Positions 27,801 through 42,800 of a DNA stretch of 64,000 nucleotides are shown one piece after another. The stretch spans positions 48,358,069 through 48,422,068 of the forward strand of contig NC_021673.1 in the NCBI RefSeq assembly GCF_000247815.1, written 5' to 3'. Both the position numbers and the translations under genes were made by a program. The stretch is from Ficedula albicollis (lineage: Eukaryota; Chordata; Aves; Passeriformes; Muscicapidae). The notes below the pieces were generated by a model that was not told the DNA's origin, ran no database searches, and was given only the letters and a program-made list of their open reading frames with translations. Position 1 is the first letter of the stretch; every line of letters begins with the position of its first letter.

Positions 27801-30800
27801 GCATTCTTGAACATAAAACTCAACCTTACATCCCAAAAATTTGAAAAGCTTCAATACTGAAATGCAAAATGACAAAAAGATGGTGCTTAACATTAAAAAT
27901 GTTATCCCTAGAAACAAAACAAAAAGTGCCAAAAAATACCCCAAACCACAAACAAAATTCAAGGTCTATGCTTTCTAAAGAAAGTAGTAAGAAATAAAGA
28001 GCTCACTGATTTTTCAATGACATTCATATACAAAATGTGAATTTCTGTATAACTCCCTTAAGAGAAATATTACAAGTTAATGACACAAATATTCCAAGTT
28101 TACCTACTTCCTCAAAACTTCCCTTAAGAGAAATATTACAAGTTAATGACATAAATATTCAAAGTTTACCTACTTCCTCAAAACATACACTAGGCAACTT
28201 CCTGTTTTTACTGACAGTGTGTGCCCTGGGCTATTCCTTATTTTAACTACCAGCACGTGCTTGAGAGAGAAAAAGAAGAAAACCCATGACAATGAAGCCA
28301 GAAAATTAATGAGGGGGAAAACTAACCACATCTCTCAGAGGAAAATATAGCTGTCTTTCACTTTTTGGCAATACCAACACATGAAAACAGACATAAACAG
28401 AAAACATATTTCCACTTCTGCTTTTCTACTGAATGTGGAATCTACTTTTGTATGAAAGTGTATTACAGCTCCTGAAATGTAAGGACAGATACTAAAAACA
28501 CAGATTTAGAGAAAAAATGAAGTGCAAAAAATTTGTCCAAAAGAAAGCATTATGTCAAAAAATATTCTGCCTTCTCAGTTAAGTTTAAATGGAAATACAT
28601 GTAAATATGACTTGAAGCAAAGCACTGGGAAAATCCCAATCTTGGTTAAAAGTACACCGTCGTTCAACTTGCATTTAAAAATTAGTTACAGTGGTAATTT
28701 TGAGAGCAGAAATATGTCAAACGCTATTTAAAGCACATACAGCATCTAGTTTTATCCATAAGGTGGTATCAATGAGATAGATACCACCTAATGACATTTT
28801 CCACAATTTTTTTTCAACATCATCATTATTTTAAGCAAAAAGATTCTCTACTTCAGTAATTTTGAGTGACAACATAGATGTAAAAAAAAGCATCACTGCT
28901 GTACAAACAAATAATCAATGTCCCATAAAAATATTTTTATGTTCACTTTTCCAATTTTTACCAAAAACTGACAGCTTATACCAACTAAATAACCTAGTCT
29001 CCACTGACTTACCTGAGGTATGTACCATATATGAAGAACAGTGACATCATGAATCCATTCAATAGGAAAATCACAGCGACGTAAAAGGAAGCAGGGTCTC
29101 CCAACCCTAACAAAAACCAGTTAATATGTTGTCAAATACAGAAGGCCATATTGGTTATAAAGAACCTTACAATCAGTATACTATTGTAATATATCTTTAT
29201 TATATATGAACTATCCGTATAGTGTCTCAGTGCATCTACAGAAAGACACAATTTTTAACAAAGTAGAAATCATTATGACTATTGTGAAGATTCAATCAGG
29301 AGACCGCTGCTTTGAAAAAAAACAGGAAGAGTAGGGGTAGACATAATATTGGGGCAGTCAGTGACAGAATAATCCAAGAGGAATGCATTAACTGCAGAGA
29401 AAAACCTGTGAGGTTTAGAAGGTAGAAATACTGCTAAGAATATTCTCTAGACTACATTTTGACTTCATAGAGCTTTTTAGAACAGGTTTGTTAATCCTAC
29501 TCTCACTTCCCATCTCTTGCAGGAGTAAATCCATCTTTAAACATATCACACACAAGTCTCTTTTTTTTCTTGTTTCATTATAAGCCAAGGTATTTTCCAG
29601 TAATGCAAGTCTTTCAATTTATTCATTAACAGACACTTCTGCGCTCACTCTTCTGCTGTTATTCTCTTTCCCATTATTTCTTTAAACCCTCCTGGCTCTA
29701 ATAATTCCAACAATAAAGCATAAAAAGCCTTATTCATGAAAGTGAATAGCAGCAAAACTTCATAGTTTCATATGCAGAACTGATTATTCCCCACTGCTGA
29801 AAATACAGCAAGACAGTTTTCGAAAGTGAGATGATGATATGCTCACCAAACAGAGTAGGTCTGAATAGCTGGTGCTTCTGTTGGTTTTGTTTTTATGAAA
29901 AACAGGAACAAAAGGTTGTACACTGTCTACTGCTTCTTACAAAATTAGAGAAAGTGAACCATTCAAGCTCTGAAGTTCTTACAGCCTTTGTGCAAAGGAA
30001 AAATACTACCCTGTCACCACACAAAGACATTCTAAATGATAAAATGAAACAACTTCACAAACTATCATCGATTATTCAGCTTGAACTGACTGTAGAACAC
30101 CTCAAAAGCACTTCTTGATAAGGTACTTTAATACTTACTTGACAAGTCAATATTTCAAACGTTGAGAAAAAAAAAGTGGCAAAGTCCTTGCTTTGGAGTT
30201 AAAAATCAAGGTGTAAGGTTGAAATTCTTATGCTGAATAGTAGTTCATGAGAGGAAGAGGATTTTTCTTAGCAGCATCACTAAGAAAGATTTCTCTAAAA
30301 AAATCTCAAAAAATTGAGGGAGGAAATTTGGAACTGTAGGAACTTAGAATGCATTTGGGATCCTGCAGAAGTTACAAAAAATAATGTGCAGTAGGTTTCC
30401 AATCACATTTAGGACATCTTATTCTTTGTAACAATCCAACATTATGAAGGCTCAGACCATAACTGTGAAGTTTTGAGGTCCAGGATAGGAATTCAATCTA
30501 GGCAAGAGGACTTACCTAATAAACAAAACCCACATTTTTCACCCTTGGTAACACAGGAATATTTATTATTTTTGAAATACATAAAGCCACAATTGTATGC
30601 TTCCAAGGAGAAGCTATGATAAACCAGCGTTTACCTTCACAGCTTTCAACAGGACTAAGCCCTTTTCCTCTGTTTACAGTCCAACACGTCTTTGTTGGTA
30701 CACCAAGGAAATCCATAACGGTGGTATATATGCGGTACCAGCTCGCAAGGACCACCTAGAGGGGAAACAGGATTAGAAGTTTCTGCCCAGAGTAACCTCT

Positions 30801-33800
30801 CATGACAGCTGGCCCTCAACCAGATAATTTTCAAACTCAGGATTTATTTTAGCAACTTAGCACTTTTGATGACAATTTCCTAGAGGCATTTAACAGACCA
30901 AGTGGTCATTATCAATAGACTAAAATATGCCTATTGATATTTAGATGCTTTATAACGGAAATCATTCCGTGCATCAACCTGCTATATTCAGAAAAAAAAA
31001 ATCCCTACATATTGTCTGGAAGGTTCCTCATTTGAGTATTTTCATTTATCAGATAATAAAATCACACATGCTGTTGACAGAGGATAGTTGGCCAAATTTA
31101 ACCCATTCAAGCCAATTAATTTTTTTCCACCTCACAAGCATATTAGCAGACCAAATCTTCAGGACTTTTAGTCTGGTAAATTTTGACGGTTAATTTTAAG
31201 TATGTATTACAAAGAGCTTCCAGATGCAATGTAAGAGAGCATTTCCATTTTCCATCCAAAGGTTGTTCTTATAACAACACTTCAAATCTCAACACGTTAC
31301 ACAGAAAGCATCAGTACTTTACACACAGCAAAAATGACATGTCACCTCACAGCAAATCATTAGTTAATAACATTACTAAGCTACTCTGTCAGGATATAAT
31401 TGACTTTATAGAGTTCATAAATGAGTAATGTGGCCATTCCAGTAGAGCTGTTTTGAAAGTTATAACCCAGGGGTTCCCAGACTTACAATATGTTTCACCA
31501 CTGCAGTATTAGCTGCCTCTGCCCTGTGTCACAGAGAACATACACAAGAAAGATAATTCTCTCTTCTCATTCCCCGTACAATTAATAGAACTCTTTATGT
31601 CACTTCAAGAAGGGCAAGAAGTGTGAGAATGTGATGGAGTAAATCCTCCTGGAAACCACTTCCAAATATACAAAGGACAAAAAAGTGATTTGAAGCAATC
31701 AGCATGGACTTACAAAGTTGAAATCACACCTGCCCGGCTTTATAACCTTCTGGGATGACAGTCTTGATAGATAAAGAGCTGTGGGTATTTTTTTAATCTG
31801 GTGCCAATCTGTTCTACACATTAAGACCAGATAATGGCACAAGGAAACATCCTCAGCAAGTCTGCAGGATAAACACTAGAAGGAGTGACTGATCCTTGTG
31901 CTGCCATTTGGAGACACATCAGGAATCTGAAATTCCTAATGAAATGGCCAACAGGAATCTTCCCAACAGGGAAATGCAAAGTCCTGCACTGAAGATGAAC
32001 ATCACTGTGCACCAGTAAAGTTGGAAGCTGAATACCTAGAAAGCAGTTTTGCAGAAAAGGACCCGTGAGTCCTGGTGCACAATTTATACTTGAGCCAGTA
32101 ACAAGCAGAAAAGACAAATATATATCAGCTGTATGTCACCAGGACAAGAGGAGAGACTCTTCCCCTCTACTCAGCACTGCTAAGACTGTATTTACAGTGC
32201 TGAGCCCAGTTCTGGGCTGCCCAAGACAAGAAGGACACAGAATAAAAATGAATGAGACAGACTCTTTTGGTTGATAAGAGATAAGACAAGGAGCACAAAT
32301 TCAAATACAGGAAATTCCACTTATACACAAGAAAAAAATTTGGGAGTGGTCAAACACTAGCAACCTGCATATACATGGAGTATATTCAAACAGAAACTGG
32401 AGATGACCCTGAGCAACCTGCTCTACTTCACCCTGGTTTGAGCAGTGTTGAGACTAGACAAACTTCAGACAGCCTGTCCAACCTCAACTGTTCTGGGATT
32501 CTAAAATTTATTAATTTTTAATACCAAGGCTCCAACCATCATGGTTCACTTCATCTGTGGCCTTCATACCCTCGCAATGTAAACCCTGTATATTTCAAAT
32601 ATGACTACATCTCTCTAGACCAAGACTCCTTGCCTCAAAATTGTGCCTTACAAAGTACAGTATCCTGAATACCTGGAAGCTTTCTAAACATCTGTGCCAG
32701 ACATCTGCCCCACCTCCAGACAGACATCAATAGGCATGGAGAACCAAATCAGTATCTTTCTTCTAATCACTCAATTGTACTTTGTTAGGGATATCTGTAT
32801 GGCATATTTGCATCACCAGCCTGGAAGCTTTCTAAACATCTGTGCCAGACATCTGCCCCACCTCCAGACAGACATCAATAGGCATGGAGAACCAAATCAG
32901 TGTCTTTCTTCTAATCACTCAACTGTACTTTGTTAGGGACATCTGTATGGCATATTTGCATCACCAAAGACAGACATCAATAGGCATGGAGAACCAAATC
33001 AGTATCTTTCTTCTAATCACTCAATTGTACTTTGTTAGGGATATCTGTATGGCATATTTGCATCACCAGTCCTGAACCTGACATTACCCAAGCATATAAA
33101 ACATTCTTCCAAACCAATGTTGCACCAAAAAAAAAAAAAAATCCAATTATTAATTCATCAAGTTACCCATTTAACTTGTTAATTCCACAAGTGCCTGTGT
33201 CTGCTGCAGACTTTACAAGTGAAAACTCCCTAAAAATGTATTAGGCCAGGTACTTCATGTAAAAAACCCCATTTTTTGCCAAAAGCAACTTTACATGAAA
33301 CAGTTAACATGGGCATAAAAATGGAAGCAAATCACTAAGCAGTACAAAACTGCTAGGGCAGTTGGAGCACAGTGATGTCCATTTTTTGCCAAAAGCAACT
33401 TTACATGAAATAGTTAACATGGGCATAAAAATGGAAGCAAACTGCTAGGGCAGTTGGAGCACAGTGATGCCTCTGGAATTTCTACTGCTCTCTATCAAAC
33501 AAGGCACAGAACCCAGAAAACAAAAGACTGGCTTTCAGACCCAGGAGAGCTCTGTGGACAAGGCTTGTCCCCTGCTCTAAAAGAACATGTATAAAACTCA
33601 AGCCCTTTCACTAGCTGCCTTTGAGTATGCACTTTAAAGCCAACTACGTGGATCTTCGGAACACTCCTCATTTCAACTCACGTTTTCATTATCACCACCA
33701 CACACAGAAATATCAACTGTTCCATAACAATGAACACTGAGAGAGCAAACTTAACACATTATCTCTCCACCACAGAAACGAACACATTATCTCTCTGCCA

Positions 33801-36800
33801 TTTTTCATCAGAAATGAAAACACCACAATTACTAGAACAACCTGACTATGGAGCAAATACTTGTAAAATAACTTTATTTGGATTATAACACTGTACAGCT
33901 ACAAGGACTACCTTGTTGTTTTCAATAGTTTTTTTACTGCTCATATGTATAATTTACATAAATGATGTATTGATTGCTACCGACTAATTTTACTTTTTTT
34001 TTCCTTTTTAAAAATATTTTAATGCTAGTACTGGCTGTACATGCAAGTGAATTGTTTATTTTAATTTATTTAACATCCTATTTAGCAAAGGGATTTCCAG
34101 ACTGGTTTTGATAAATTTAATTTTAATATCCACTAAACAAACAAACATTTTATTAGAATTCAGTCTTAGTGCTACTAATGGGCTGAAAGACCTGGAAAGA
34201 TCCCAAAATATCAAACAGGAAATGAAACACATTCAGGAAGCCTGACTGGATACTAAGCATCTGAAGGAAAAATTTTACTGCCAACAAACAAATCCATAAG
34301 CATCTTCTCAACACCCAGCCCCATTATAATCATAAGAAAATTCTATAAATTCAGAAAATGTATTTCAAATGTCAAGGTGCACCTACTGACAGTTTTATAA
34401 ATACAGTTATGTGGAAACAGGAGTAGTCAAAAAATACACTAAAAAAGCCCCAAAGCACTATTTATAGGAAGGCTAGACATTAGGCAGTAAATGACAGGAA
34501 GCAGGAGACTATTTGTCTGCTTTGCATGCCCACACAGGCACAGAAAAGATAAATTAATTCATACCTTATCACCAATTTTTGAGAGCCAGTATAATCCTGG
34601 AAAACTGAATGAACAGCCAAACCTACACATTTTGCACTGCAATCAACCTAGTGTTCTTACAGAACATCAGCCACTATATCTGATTGTTCTTGTTTTGATT
34701 TCATCATCTAATTTGCTTAGTCATCTTTCAGGATGATACTGATGAGTCTTTAAGAACAAGTTCATTTGACCTGGAATCTTTGATTTTTGAAAGTCAGAGT
34801 ATAGCTGAAGCCAATAAATACTCAGCTAAAGGAAGTAACTCTTTAGTATTCAAATGATGTTCACAATGGAGCATTTCTAGAACTGAACTGCAATCCCTCT
34901 GGAGTTAGAAAAAAGATTTCAAGCAAACCCTAAACAAGTGAGAAGGCAACAAAAAGTGCTAATCTATATAGCATTTACTTCTTCAAGAGCAAGGACTTAA
35001 GAAGCAAATGAAACCACTACATGTAACTTGTACAAATACATGCACACCGAGAACTCCTACACACACAGTTTTTGAAAGCAGCTCTGCTCCAACAGAGCAG
35101 GAGAATGAGTATAAAAGCTAGTATCCAACAATCACAGCCATTATTAGTTGGTTCTCATAAGAATAAACTGCTGCTGACATGTGAAATTACAGAAATGTAC
35201 ATTAACCAAAGAAATCTTCCCTTTTCAAAATGTCTGAGACTGTGAAATTACAGAAATGTACATTAACCAAAGAAATCTTCCCTTTTCAAAATGTCTGAGA
35301 CACACTGGCAAAACCTTAAGAGACAGATACCTCAACATTTCTTTACTTGTATTTAAAGTTCTTTTTAATGACAAAAAAGTAGAGTAGGAATGTGATCTAA
35401 CCAGGTAACAAGTCCAACACTAAGTATGTACAAAACAACAGCAGTCAGTCCACCACAGAGGAATTTCCTCTGCAACATCTAAGGAAACTATTACCACTCA
35501 TGGACTTCACAGCCACTGTGAACCGTGAAGTGCTTAGTTCTGTCAATTTTCTGTGTCCTACACAAAATGGAAAACAAAATAACCTCTTGCAACCTGTATC
35601 ACTGCAGTCATTATTTCCACATACTACTGATACTTCATACATCTTATTTCCTGAAATACATCATGTCAGTAACCCACTTGCTTTCAGGGAAAAGAACAAA
35701 AAAAGACAAGAAGGATAGAATTGGTCTGGAACTTTTGGCCAGAAAATACTAAGATACAGAAAGTTTTCACTCTTGATTGAAAATACTCACAATGTATAAA
35801 TTAACTTACATGTTTGAAATCTGGAACTGAAATACAGTATTTAAGCAACACTTCATTAGTCACTGTATCTTTACAACCACATTTTCCAGAGTAACTTTTC
35901 TTAAAAATTTGTTGTCAAAGTTAAAACAACCAAAGATTTGCAGAAAGTATTGTATTTAAAACACAGCTCACCTCTGGGTAAAGATTAAACCTTTGTAAGG
36001 TGTTAATCACTAAAGGATATTCAGTTAGTTTGTCATTCATAATTGCGCATACTCCACTCCAAAATGATGGTGCTTCAATAATGATCTTGAAGTAGGAATA
36101 ATAAAGACCCTACAGGAGAACAGATTTATTATTTACAATTAGAGATGTCACTTCTGTTTCAGGAACCACTACATACAAGCTTCATTTTAAAACAAATTTT
36201 GTAACATAACAAACAGGACAGACTTACTGAAGATGACTACCCAGTTTTTCAGATCTCTTCTATTACTGCTACTGAAATAAGCAATGTGGGTTTCCTTCCA
36301 CCTTGTTTCATAGCATACCTGCCAATCTCTCATTTGGGCTGGTAACTATGCATTACATAGCGCTTCACAATTCTCAAAATAAAAGCAGACAAAAGGGGAT
36401 GTGTGTGTGCGCGTGCCAACATATATTAATTGACAAAATATTTAGAAAAAAAGGCTGCATAAGAAGACTATAACCAAAAACCAGGTATAAGATACTTGCA
36501 GTTTTGTATTTTGGGCCCTCCAGAGCCACACTTTTAGATTATATTTTAAGTGAACTGTGAAGTGATAAATTCATAGGGATCAGCTGCAAGTCACACAATT
36601 ACCCTGCATGTAAAAGTGTAATGCACAGTAGTTATAAGAGATCAATATGGATATTTATGCAGAATATATTAAGAAATTTTGGAAAGCCCATGGTCAGATT
36701 ACAGACAGAAGTTTTCCAAACACTGAAACATAATCTAACCATTTCTGTGCGAAAAGCCATTTCTCTTTCTAGTGTTGACAGGTGAGAAAAATGACGGTCA

Positions 36801-39800
36801 TTTTCAAAAAGAGTTGTTATGTGACACCTGCCAAAAAATAATAACAATTAAAATGGAATAAAGAGGTTTAGAATATGTACTAAATCACAGATGCTGAAGA
36901 ACATTCAATGAATACCCAAAGTTTACTTACAAACTGCTATTGTAGTTTACTCATATATTATACCAATATCCTCATCTATTCAGATAATTTTAAATTGAAA
37001 ATGTATGAACACAGAGTATTTATTAAATTCTATTATGGGATTAGTAATAATACTATAATGCTGTATATTATATATAAAACTGTAATGTATTTAATTTAAG
37101 TGCAGACACTTAAGGATTAAGCAGCAATTTTTCATCTGACAAGCAAGCTTCACTCTTCTCTGAACAGGCTTAAGCAACCTTCCATGTCAGCTTCACAAGA
37201 ACAGAATTATTCGGCTCAGAGACAATTTAGTCTTGAGAGGAAAGTTCTAAATTACCCCAACATCTTCTCTAAAAATAACTAAAAATTATATTTTTATTAT
37301 TTTAAAATAACATATTACTCTGAAGCAATAAATTTAACCTTACCAATGTAGGACTCCTGCAAAAACAGCTGTAAAGCAAACAAAAGGTGCAAAGTTACTC
37401 AAATATTTATATAACTGAACATGAAATCATGTTCACTGCAGTAATTGCAGTACTACTTCAGAGATGCAGAGAAGGTACTCAAGATCTCAGCAAAGAGAAG
37501 AATAGGAACATTTGAATTAACCTCCATAGCCAGGTCCAATTTTCTGTGGTATTCAGCACTAGGCAACATTTCCACCTACATGCTGCATCACTCAATCTGA
37601 CCCAACAGCATCTAATACACACATTTCAGTGATCAACAACAAAACTGAATTACAAGTATTTTTTTAAAATAAGCATAAATATTTTTAGAATTTTTATGAC
37701 ACCTACTGTGACTGGTTACTCAACTCCTCCTCAGATTTTCACTAACTCATGGTAAAAGGCCTGAAGCACACTACAAGCAGCACTGCTAGGTCAAAACAAG
37801 GACAATCAAGAGGCAGGACCTGGCGGTCTGAAAGGGCTTAAGGTCACTCTGCAGCCTGCTGTCTCCTGCAGCCATCTCCTGCACTTCTTGGTGTATTGAT
37901 TGTCCAGCAGCTTCTTCAGAAACTGCTAATTCATGGAAACACGACAGACCAACATTTCAGGCTTTAAGGTACATCAGCTTAGCCAAAAAGCTTCTGAAGC
38001 AGATCCAGCAGCAGTTGGACTCCTGAGGCATTCAATGCTTCTCGGTGTGATACAGGTAATACAGCACCATGATGAAAAAGGAAGGATGAACACTACCAAC
38101 ATCATCTAGGTAATTATTTTGCTGAGAGATGCACAAGTTAGAAGTTTCAAGTTAAGCTATGAACTAGAGAACTTGTGAGTTCAGAACCTCATGCCTTCAA
38201 TGATGATTTACTGAATTCCTATGTTAGAGTAGCCTATATAAAGTGGACTGGCCCTTGTTTGTCGTGTTTGGTTGTTTTTTCTTTCCTAATGGACTCATTA
38301 AATAAATTTTAATTTACAGAGCACACTGTGCTGTAAATCCGAGAAATCCAAATGGACCATGACAACCAACACAAATCTAATTGAGACTGTAATTGCTAAA
38401 AAATGATAGACTCCGCACTCAGATAGGTTCCATTTGTCCATTTGAAGACTATCTGCAATGCTGCCATGTAGGTACAGAACATAGGAGGTAATATGAGGGA
38501 CAAAGGGAAGAGACAAATGCTGATAAAGCGGTGAGTTAACAGTCTAGGTCTCTGACCTCTTGAGCATGATAAGATCCAGAGACAGCAGGAGCCACTCCAT
38601 TTCGCTTGGGCAGCGCTAACAACGAATGCACCTTACCATGGAAGCAAAGCCTGCATGGGTGAAGATAATAGGAAGGCATTTAAAGGGACCACAGTGCTCT
38701 TCCTGGACTGGAGGTGTCTCAGTTGTCCTCTAGGCTTTCTGCCATAGAAAGATCTGGCAGACTAGCTGTCTTTAATCCATGAAAATCCTTATGGTTAACG
38801 AAGAGCCCTCTTATTCACATAAGCTGTAGGGAGCAGAGAGAAAGTGGAGAGAACAACCGCCCTCCCTGCTTATACCCAGCTGTGGCCAGAAAGGCGCTGA
38901 GTACCGTGTCCCTCTCCAGGGTGCTGACTGGCACGCACCTTCCCTCATTTTGGCACCTGGACACTGCTGCTGCCTCTCTGAAGACACAAATGAGTCAAGT
39001 TGCTTGGACATTGGTAAAACACACAGCAATGCCTGCACGCTGATGCAGAATATAGTCTGAGAGTTAGTGAATGTACATTTGTTCAGGATGCATACTACAA
39101 GACTAGGGTTGTCTGCTTTTGGAAAGCAGCAGGGATAAGAGAAAGAATAACACCTTTGCAAACCCACTAAATTTATGTGGAATGGGAGTGGACTTAATGT
39201 ACACTTCATGCCGTAGAATATATACCAAATATATATATTTCACATATATATTCCACATATTCCTCCAACACAGAGCCTGGAAGTGCTGCTGCTGACAGTA
39301 CTTGTTATCATGGTCACAACAAGGCTCCTAACTGTAGTGTGTTGCATTATGACCTAATTTTAAAATTTAAGTTTTGTATGCAAGGAGATCCAAGGTGAAG
39401 CTGGGCAAGATAAAAAATAAAAATAAAATTTAAAAAATCCAAAAGCAAAACAATACAAATTACCACCACAAAAAAAGAAAAACGCTCAAAAAAATTACCT
39501 ACAAACAATTTCTGAACTAGCTGCTAGCACAATTAACAACATTTACCTCATACTAAATGCTTTGCACAGCAGGTGAGGTGGTACTATATGACAATGAAAC
39601 TTCCCTCAGAGTTTTACAGCTCCACTTCCATCACTGAAGTAGGTTTTTCAAAGACAAGCCTGGGTTCCAGTTAGAAAATGAAGATCTCAATCTTTCACCT
39701 AAAACTTCACCTTTTCATATACTTCAGAAAAAAAAAATCACCAAAATTGCTTGGTGTGAGCAGATCTTAATATTTTAGGAAAGGCTCAGAAGATGCAGGA

Positions 39801-42800
39801 GTTCTTTTTATACTAAGGGCATTTACATTAGTTGTCATGGAAAGCTGCAAATGTCTTTTTCAGAAGAGAAGGTACATACGATACGGAACTCCAGGTAAGC
39901 GCATTAGCTCTAACAGCAATGCAGCAAACCACATTCCATATGAACAACATGTTTTTCAGCAACTGTATGGAAAGAAACAGAGCAGCCCATACCTTTCTTA
40001 GTTATTACTTATTGGGTAATAGTTACACATGTTCACAAGGCATTATTTCATTTCTCAGCAACTTTCCCAAGATTCCCAGTAAGATTAGATGCTGAAATAC
40101 ATTCATTTATACACATACACCAGCTATGAAAAAATAACAATTTTACAACAGATCACACGTGAGGTAAGAATATACAGTAAAGTCCAATGCATTTTAGTTA
40201 CCAGTACTACTCATTAACTCAAATTCATGCTGTTCCAAATAAGGCAAATATGCTGTGTTTTATTGATGCAAATAAATTATCTATTATTATGGAAATTACA
40301 TTTCACATCCAGACATACTACTTATTTCATAAAGGAAACAATGTCTTTAAATCTGATTCTTCCCATCAGTAAATGTTTAATTAAAAGTCAATGCAGTAAG
40401 GGTAAATACATTCACAGTTATTAGGGAGAATTTCATATACATTTTTGAAGTATCGTTCTACCATAATTACAAAGTGAAGACCTTTCATCATCACATCGCA
40501 ATTAATGTTAATTACTCATATTTCAAGAGACAATAGACTTAATTCTTAGACTTTCACTCTAAGTCCCAATCAGCATTTTTCAACACACTGCATTAAGCCA
40601 GTTTCCGACGGAAAACATGCAGCTTAGCTCTGTTAAATTACCACCCTTTGATCTCATTAATGTCCTTACTGGAGAGGGAATGAAGGAGGGGACAGGAAGG
40701 GAATACTATAGTCCTAATGCTATAGAGACTTACACAGCTACTATGTACTTGAACTTGCAGATCCCATTTTCTCAACCAGCCTAAGAAGCCCTAAAAGCAA
40801 AGCATACGATAAGATTTTTGCAGACTAGGGCTATTATGTAAAATCTGATCGATTTCCTATTTTTGCCTGTGTGTTATTCTAAGGAAAGCAATATGAATGG
40901 CATATAAAAAGGATTATAATTCTGGAAATTAAATGCTGAAGAATACAGCCATTCTTTGGCTTTATTTACCAAGAGAACAACAAATGCTGAGACACTGCAA
41001 TCCAACAGGATGTGAAGGGTATAATAAACTGATTCATATTTTGCAAATATCCACAAAGTGACCAGGTGAGAGATTCTGTTTCCGGCAGAACTGGAAACAA
41101 TGAGGAACCTGCAAGCATTGACTACTTTGGCAGCTTAGTCAAGTTGTTGCATTTTGAGATTCTGTGTAATGTAATAAGGATGTCTTCAGGAATAAGGCAT
41201 CAAGTCAATGGTCATTATGAAAAAACATCGAGCAACATAATAGGGTGAAGTGTTGTATGAGAATATCCTTGAAAGTCTGACAACTGTACTGCTTCACATA
41301 AATTGGAGATAATTCGTAAGAGAAAAACATTCACACCCTATAATTAAACTAGCTCCAGCTGTGGGAGCCTCTGTTTTTAAAATATGTGCCTTAAATCTTA
41401 AGCAAAGAAACAACAAAAATTCAAATTCCACTAAACTTAATCAAAATACATTATTATATTTAGTATAAGTACATTCTTTGCTACTGCAAATACTCTACAC
41501 TAGGTACATACTTTGCTATTAAGGTTTTACACCAATTGAAAAAAGACCTCCCTGAAATATTTAATAGGTTATCTGGGATTCACAGAAAAATTCAAATTCC
41601 AGAAGTTATAAAGCTCTCTCCCTAATCTGCGTTCAAGTTTCAATCAGAGGAAAGCATTTTTCAATTCTGGCCATCATTTTAGTGCTTCTATATCATTTAA
41701 GTAACTACAAGTCTAGGAAATGCTGAATAAACAGATGTAAGTAAAGCAATTCAGGAACACTTTATTCATTAATTAGTTTATAAGCTAAGGGCCGTTTCCC
41801 TGCTAATACTTTGCAATGTAATTTATCAAACTGAAGAAACTCCCTTCGGCAACCAGGACTATTGCTGATGTGATTAACAGTACCAACATCTTTGGAATCT
41901 CCTGACAGTCTTCTCTACCTTTCAGGGTATATCTAATGGAGGATCCGACAAATATGCTATTACTTAATATTTGTTAACTTTAGGAATCCATCTCTTTGCA
42001 AATACTTAATGTGTTTTTTTTCAAGACTTTGGTCATTAGCCATTATTTACTTAAAAATATTCCCAAACATAATAACATCCAACTCTCCAACTGTACATAC
42101 ATCCACTCATAATTCTTCCCAAACAAGCTGTTGCTATTACATTACTTAATAAGAGTTGCTGCCTTTTTATTTATTTTCCTAGAAATTAATGCTTGGATAG
42201 GACAAATCCATAAATATATAGGATTTTTTTTTCTATAAATGTTGTGATACCAATCAACCGCTACAGTAACAGCTTTACAAAAGTTACCAAGTAGGAAGTC
42301 ATTTCCTGTCCTTTTTCAACATCAGCTATGGTTTTTTTCCAAGTTGTGTTTCCAAATATATTTTAACACAATTTACAATTCCAGAGGAAAAAAGGTAAAA
42401 AGATCAGTATTTCCCTTCCCCCCGGTTTTAGTCCTTCTACTTACCCAAAACGAATGTTAGCCATATCTTGCTATCAGCTTTTGTGATGAAGGCCTTTCTA
42501 TCGACGACAAATACTGCCAAAGGAACAGAAGCACCTTAAGCATCACTTAAACACAGCGTCTATAAAAGGATATGCGAACTATGCAACATTAGTTTTACAT
42601 AAAAATCTTGACTAGACCTCAAAAATTACGAAAGAAACTTCATACAGCAAGTTCATGACTACACTTAAAAGCTTTAATCACAGCTACACTACTAAGGTAT
42701 TTTAATTTCTGAAATAACTTTTACAGAATGTCAAAAAGGAATTTCTACATAGCTATGTTACCGGCAAATTTGCTCAAGCAGAAAGCCAGACTTCTAAAGA

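Larger units (their letters stand above)
22657..29012. other. Introns 8 and 7 of DPY19L1
   Basis: Intron 8 (22657-26141) is plain AT-rich sequence with nothing recognisable. Intron 7 (26200-29012) is dominated by the 542-bp tandem duplication and its nested repeat, plus a small hairpin at 28761. Confidence 0.6.
29107..35971. other. Introns 6 and 5 of DPY19L1
   Basis: Intron 6 (29107-30634) has no identified feature. Intron 5 (30756-35971) holds the plus-oriented CR1 and three separate tandem duplications (32673, 33269, 35180). Confidence 0.6.

Noticed and set aside
27482..28246. Pairs of identical short open frames at 27.2-28.2 kb
   Set aside because: They recur only because of the 542-bp tandem duplication and lie in low-complexity intron.
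32673..33069. Spaced repeats that could superficially suggest a CRISPR array
   Set aside because: Direct head-to-tail duplication of a 148-bp unit without unique spacers, in a vertebrate intron.
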